A DNA stretch of 9,584 nucleotides from Acidobacteriota bacterium (lineage in GTDB: Bacteria; Acidobacteriota; Terriglobia; UBA7540). The notes under the pieces are model-generated. The model worked only from the letters and a program-made list of their open reading frames with translations. It did no database searches and was not told the DNA's origin. The stretch spans positions 1-9,584 of the forward strand of contig JAJXZM010000560.1 in NCBI GenBank assembly GCA_021780055.1, written 5' to 3'. Below, piece by piece: positions 7,532-9,584 of the stretch (within the stretch, counting starts at the first letter, position 1; the number at the start of each line of letters is the position of its first letter). Made by a program: the position numbers and the translations under genes.

Positions 7532-7798
7532 ATGCAACAGGAAGACACCAGATTCGCGGAGCCCCGGCAGGAAGCGGCCTTTTTCTACGGCCTGTTTCTG
7601 CGCGGGCAACCGCTCCAGAAACTGAGGGCCGACATCGACGTACCGCCGCATATCCTTGAGAAGTGGAAGCGCCAGGCGCACCGCGACCCCACCGCCAAAC
7701 CCATGGTTGAACGAGTCCTTAACTACCGCAAGCATGTCCTGGCCATCTTCGATTCGCTTGTCTTCCGTGAAATGGCCACTCCCTACCGCACGCAATAA
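7532..7798 (+). CDS. small soluble protein of unknown function (88 aa)
   Basis: The family is not recognised. The 88-residue product is charged and predicted mainly helical, with no membrane segment or signal peptide. Numbered from the ATG, the central part (about 13-46) includes FFYGLFLRGQPLQKL followed by DIDVPPHILEKWKR. The short helix-turn-helix-like pattern, with VPPHILEKW as a possible second helix, is suggestive but unproven. The C-terminal part contains NYRKHVLAIFDSLVF, another likely helix. It lacks the Cys residues expected of a metal-binding protein. ATG 7532 is chosen; the preceding GTG 7529 is in frame and sits at better spacing (9 bases) from AGAGG at 7515-7519, so the protein may be one residue longer. 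It is divergent from mqnE and convergent with mqnP (55 bp between stops). Placement between two menaquinone genes hints at, but does not show, a related role. Confidence 0.75.
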   Translation: MQQEDTRFAEPRQEAAFFYGLFLRGQPLQKLRADIDVPPHILEKWKRQAHRDPTAKPMVERVLNYRKHVLAIFDSLVFREMATPYRTQ

Positions 7799-7853
7799 TC
7801 ACCGAATACCGGCATTCTGCTCTCCGGACAATCTCATTGCCGTTTAGTTGTGT

Positions 7854-8771
7854 TTAACGCGCCAGGATGGCCGCCGCCCAGGTCAGAAAGAAGAGAATGC
7901 TGATATAGCCGTTGATGGTGAAGAATGCTGCGTTCACGCGGGAAAGATCGGATGGTTTCACCAGGAGGTGCTCGTAAGCCAGCAGCGCGCCCACAGGAAC
8001 CAGGCCACCGAGCGCAATCCATCCCAGGCCGGACATCTGCGCCACCATCACAAGCAGCGCCAGCATCAGCACATGCAGAAAAGCCGAGGCATAAAGCGCC
8101 GCCGTAATGCCAAACTTTTTCGGAATTGAGTGCAGGTCCATGGAGTGATCAAAAGCAACGTCCTGGCAGGCGTAAATGATGTCAAAACCTGCGACCCACA
8201 GCGTAACCGCAACACCCAGGATGACGATCGCCAAGCTCATGTCGCCTCTCAGCGCAATCCAGGCCGCAACGGGCGAAAGACCCAGGCACATCCCCAGCAC
8301 GATGTGGGACAGCAGTGTAAACCGCTTGGTGTAGGAATAGAGCAGCAACAGCGCCAGCGCCACGGGCGAAAGCTTGAAAGCCAGCGGATTGAGCTCCCAT
8401 GCGGCCAGCACCAGCAAGGCCGCCGAGACAACCGTAAACGCCACTGCAAAACGCAACGTAAGGTGGCCAGCCGGCAGAGCGCGCTTTTCCGTGCGGGGGT
8501 TTCGGGCATCAAATTCCCGGTCAGCAATGCGGTTGAAGGTCATTGCGGCGCTGCGCGCGCCCACCATGGCCACGACAATCCAGAAAACCTGCCGCCAAGC
8601 TGGCCAGCCATCTGCGGCCAGCATGGCGCCGGTCAAGGCAAACGGCAGGGCGAAAACCGAGTGCTCCACCTTGATCATCTCAAGCGTGATCTTGAGCTTC
8701 CGCCACACCTGCCCGGCAAATGAGCCGCGTGCCTGCCCCCCGGTTGGAAACATTTGAATTTCTTCCGCCAT
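7854..8771 (-). CDS. mqnP: UbiA-family prenyltransferase, probable MqnP of the futalosine pathway
   Basis: An integral membrane aromatic prenyltransferase of 305 residues, the usual UbiA size. MqnP attaches the polyprenyl tail to the 1,4-dihydroxy-6-naphthoate precursor in futalosine-dependent menaquinone synthesis. UbiA prenylates 4-hydroxybenzoate, and the two are hard to separate by sequence alone. The first Asp-rich motif is NRIADREFD at 80-88 (N80, D84, D88), followed by NPRTEKRALPAG. YSYTKRF lies at 145-151. The second Asp-rich region runs from D197 through D204, D208 and D212 (DIIYACQDVAFDHSMD), so both Mg2+-diphosphate binding sites are intact. Around eight or nine helices follow the soluble N-terminus of about 30 residues. 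The nearby mqnE favours MqnP over UbiA. ATG 8771 has no Shine-Dalgarno within 18 bases and sits right beside -10-like hexamers, suggesting a very short leader or a leaderless mRNA. YqgE lies 140 bp upstream on the same strand. Confidence 0.88.
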   Translation of the reverse strand: MAEEIQMFPTGGQARGSFAGQVWRKLKITLEMIKVEHSVFALPFALTGAMLAADGWPAWRQVFWIVVAMVGARSAAMTFNRIADREFDARNPRTEKRALPAGHLTLRFAVAFTVVSAALLVLAAWELNPLAFKLSPVALALLLLYSYTKRFTLLSHIVLGMCLGLSPVAAWIALRGDMSLAIVILGVAVTLWVAGFDIIYACQDVAFDHSMDLHSIPKKFGITAALYASAFLHVLMLALLVMVAQMSGLGWIALGGLVPVGALLAYEHLLVKPSDLSRVNAAFFTINGYISILFFLTWAAAILAR

Positions 8772-8773
8772 AA

Positions 8774-8789
8774 AGAATTATCAATTCTA
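8774..8789 (-). promoter_or_regulatory. palindrome and overlapping -10-like elements at mqnP start
   Basis: AGAATT (8774-8779) and AATTCT (8783-8788) form a perfect 6-bp inverted repeat around ATC. On the minus strand it contains TAGAAT (8784-8789) and GATAAT (8777-8782), both -10-like, ending 12 and 5 bases before ATG 8771. No matching -35 was found. It could be a -10 region, an operator, or both. Confidence 0.35.
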
Positions 8790-8911
8790 CCCCAAGAGAC
8801 TGGACGGTGGGGCCAGAGTTTTGCCAGGTTGTCAGAGGTTAGTTTAACGAGCGCGGGCTGCATCTAAAACTCAATGGCCAGAAGGAGACACGCCACCGCC
8901 TTGCAGAACCG

Positions 8912-9584
8912 TCACATCGCTACATTGTCACGCGCGGAAGATTGGGGGAAGCCCGAGGGCAGCCGGTATCGGATGTACTTGCTGGGAGCGGAACGGTCGT
9001 GGAGAGTGCGCCACAAATCGCCGGGATGAGTGCTGAAGACGAGGTTCCCGTCCGCCTGAATTCTGTACCACCCTCCCTGCCGGATTTCATTCTGGAGCTG
9101 GCCGGGACCCCATTGGGCGCGACCCACGAACATCCTTGCCTTGCGACCCGCCCGCTGGCCGCTGAACGCTTTGGAAATCTGGTCGGCATCAAAGGTCAGA
9201 TAAACGTTCTCGAACAATTTGACGGCGTTTTTCGGCGCCGTCAAAGAGCGAAACACAACGCTGGGAGTGCGGATTTCCACCGGCCCGCCAAAATACGCAA
9301 GGTCGGTCACTCCCTTGAAATCCGGGCTGTCCGGGATTATCTGGGCAATAGTGAAGCGGGTCGGCTTATTGATGATCACTCCCACAACCAGAGGGGCTTC
9401 CACATTCGGCAGAAGAAGAACAACAGATTGGCGGAAATAAGGGTCCTGCACCTGGTCGCGTGCGATCAGGAGATCAACCTGGTTCTTGCTGTTCTCGGCC
9501 CCACGAGCCGCCGGTGCGAGAACCGCAGGCAGCAGGCAAACCAGCCACAGGAACGCTGCGCTTCTGAGATACTTTGTGGGTATT
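8912..9584 (-). CDS. YqgE/AlgH (UPF0301) family protein with signal-peptide-like N-terminus, 5' end outside window
   Basis: UPF0301 proteins (E. coli YqgE, Pseudomonas AlgH) are small proteins of about 185 residues with no settled biochemical function. 223 residues are visible; the frame is open to the right edge at ATA 9583 with no start codon, so the 5' end is missing. Family features include DLLIARDQ then QDPYFRQSVVLLL (about 37-58), VVGVIINKPT (about 66-75), YFGGPV (about 97-102), GRAQWGPGQLQNEI (about 154-167) and WYRIQADGNLVF (about 172-183). The first visible residues read IPTKYLRS, then a hydrophobic core AAFLWLVCLLPAVLA, then APAARGAE, which resembles a signal peptide with an AxA-type cleavage site. 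Ordinary members begin near DLLIA, so about 30 or more extra residues precede the core. GTG 9451 is in frame but would delete the conserved first strand. Cys16 lacks a lipobox, so it is not an obvious lipoprotein. It may be co-transcribed with mqnP, 140 bp downstream. Confidence 0.9.
   Translation of the reverse strand, partial: IPTKYLRSAAFLWLVCLLPAVLAPAARGAENSKNQVDLLIARDQVQDPYFRQSVVLLLPNVEAPLVVGVIINKPTRFTIAQIIPDSPDFKGVTDLAYFGGPVEIRTPSVVFRSLTAPKNAVKLFENVYLTFDADQISKAFSGQRAGRKARMFVGRAQWGPGQLQNEIRQGGWYRIQADGNLVFSTHPGDLWRTLHDRSAPSKYIRYRLPSGFPQSSARDNVAM

Noticed and set aside
7808..7842. CGGCA...TGCCG pairing between the 88-aa gene and mqnP as a terminator
   Set aside because: The stem is 5 bp with a long loop and a mismatch just inside it; it is too weak to support.
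8130..8723. Open frame of 197 codons on plus antisense to mqnP
   Set aside because: It is a highly charged, Gln/Arg/His-rich translation typical of the reverse strand of a membrane-protein gene.
9449..9451. GTG 9451 as the YqgE start
   Set aside because: It would remove the conserved first strand DLLIARDQ, which the open upstream frame encodes.

Overview
The window reads as chromosomal DNA of a free-living Gram-negative bacterium with moderately GC-rich coding sequence. The best guess is an Acidobacteriota member (Terriglobia-like). This rests on protein style, the recG-rsmD pairing, futalosine-route menaquinone genes and weak Shine-Dalgarno use; it is inference, not proof. No rRNA, tRNA, CRISPR array, transposase, integrase or phage gene was seen. 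Nine protein genes are supported: seven belong to recognisable families and two are small and unassigned.

Region by region. (1) 1-2510, minus strand: the recG helicase gene, followed 70 bp downstream by rsmD (16S rRNA methyltransferase), which is cut by the left window edge. (2) 2511-3013: a 256-bp spacer, then a 73-residue two-helix membrane protein on the plus strand that meets the next gene tail to tail over a small hairpin. (3) 3009-6021: two divergent membrane glycosyltransferase genes sharing an 88-bp promoter gap, one a cellulose-synthase-like GT2 (minus) and one a GT-C enzyme of the GT87/MptB type (plus). They are plausible partners in making a surface glycan or glycolipid. (4) 6051-8771: mqnE (minus), a divergent 88-residue unknown gene (plus), and the UbiA-type prenyltransferase mqnP (minus). 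MqnE and MqnP are two steps of the futalosine route to menaquinone, so the organism probably makes menaquinone this way; the small gene sits between them. (5) 8912-9584: a YqgE/AlgH (UPF0301) family protein, cut at its 5' end by the right window edge. Unlike the usual cytosolic members, it carries an N-terminal signal-peptide-like segment.

Most of the window is housekeeping, and no complete novel system is visible. The points most worth a second look are the apparently exported YqgE protein, the unknown small gene lodged between mqnE and mqnP, the divergent glycosyltransferase pair with its tiny membrane-protein neighbour, and the SD-less, palindrome-overlapped start of mqnP. Several starts (recG, the GT-C gene, mqnP) have no convincing Shine-Dalgarno. 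mqnE very probably starts at GTG 7181 under a well-formed sigma70 promoter, not at an upstream in-frame codon.
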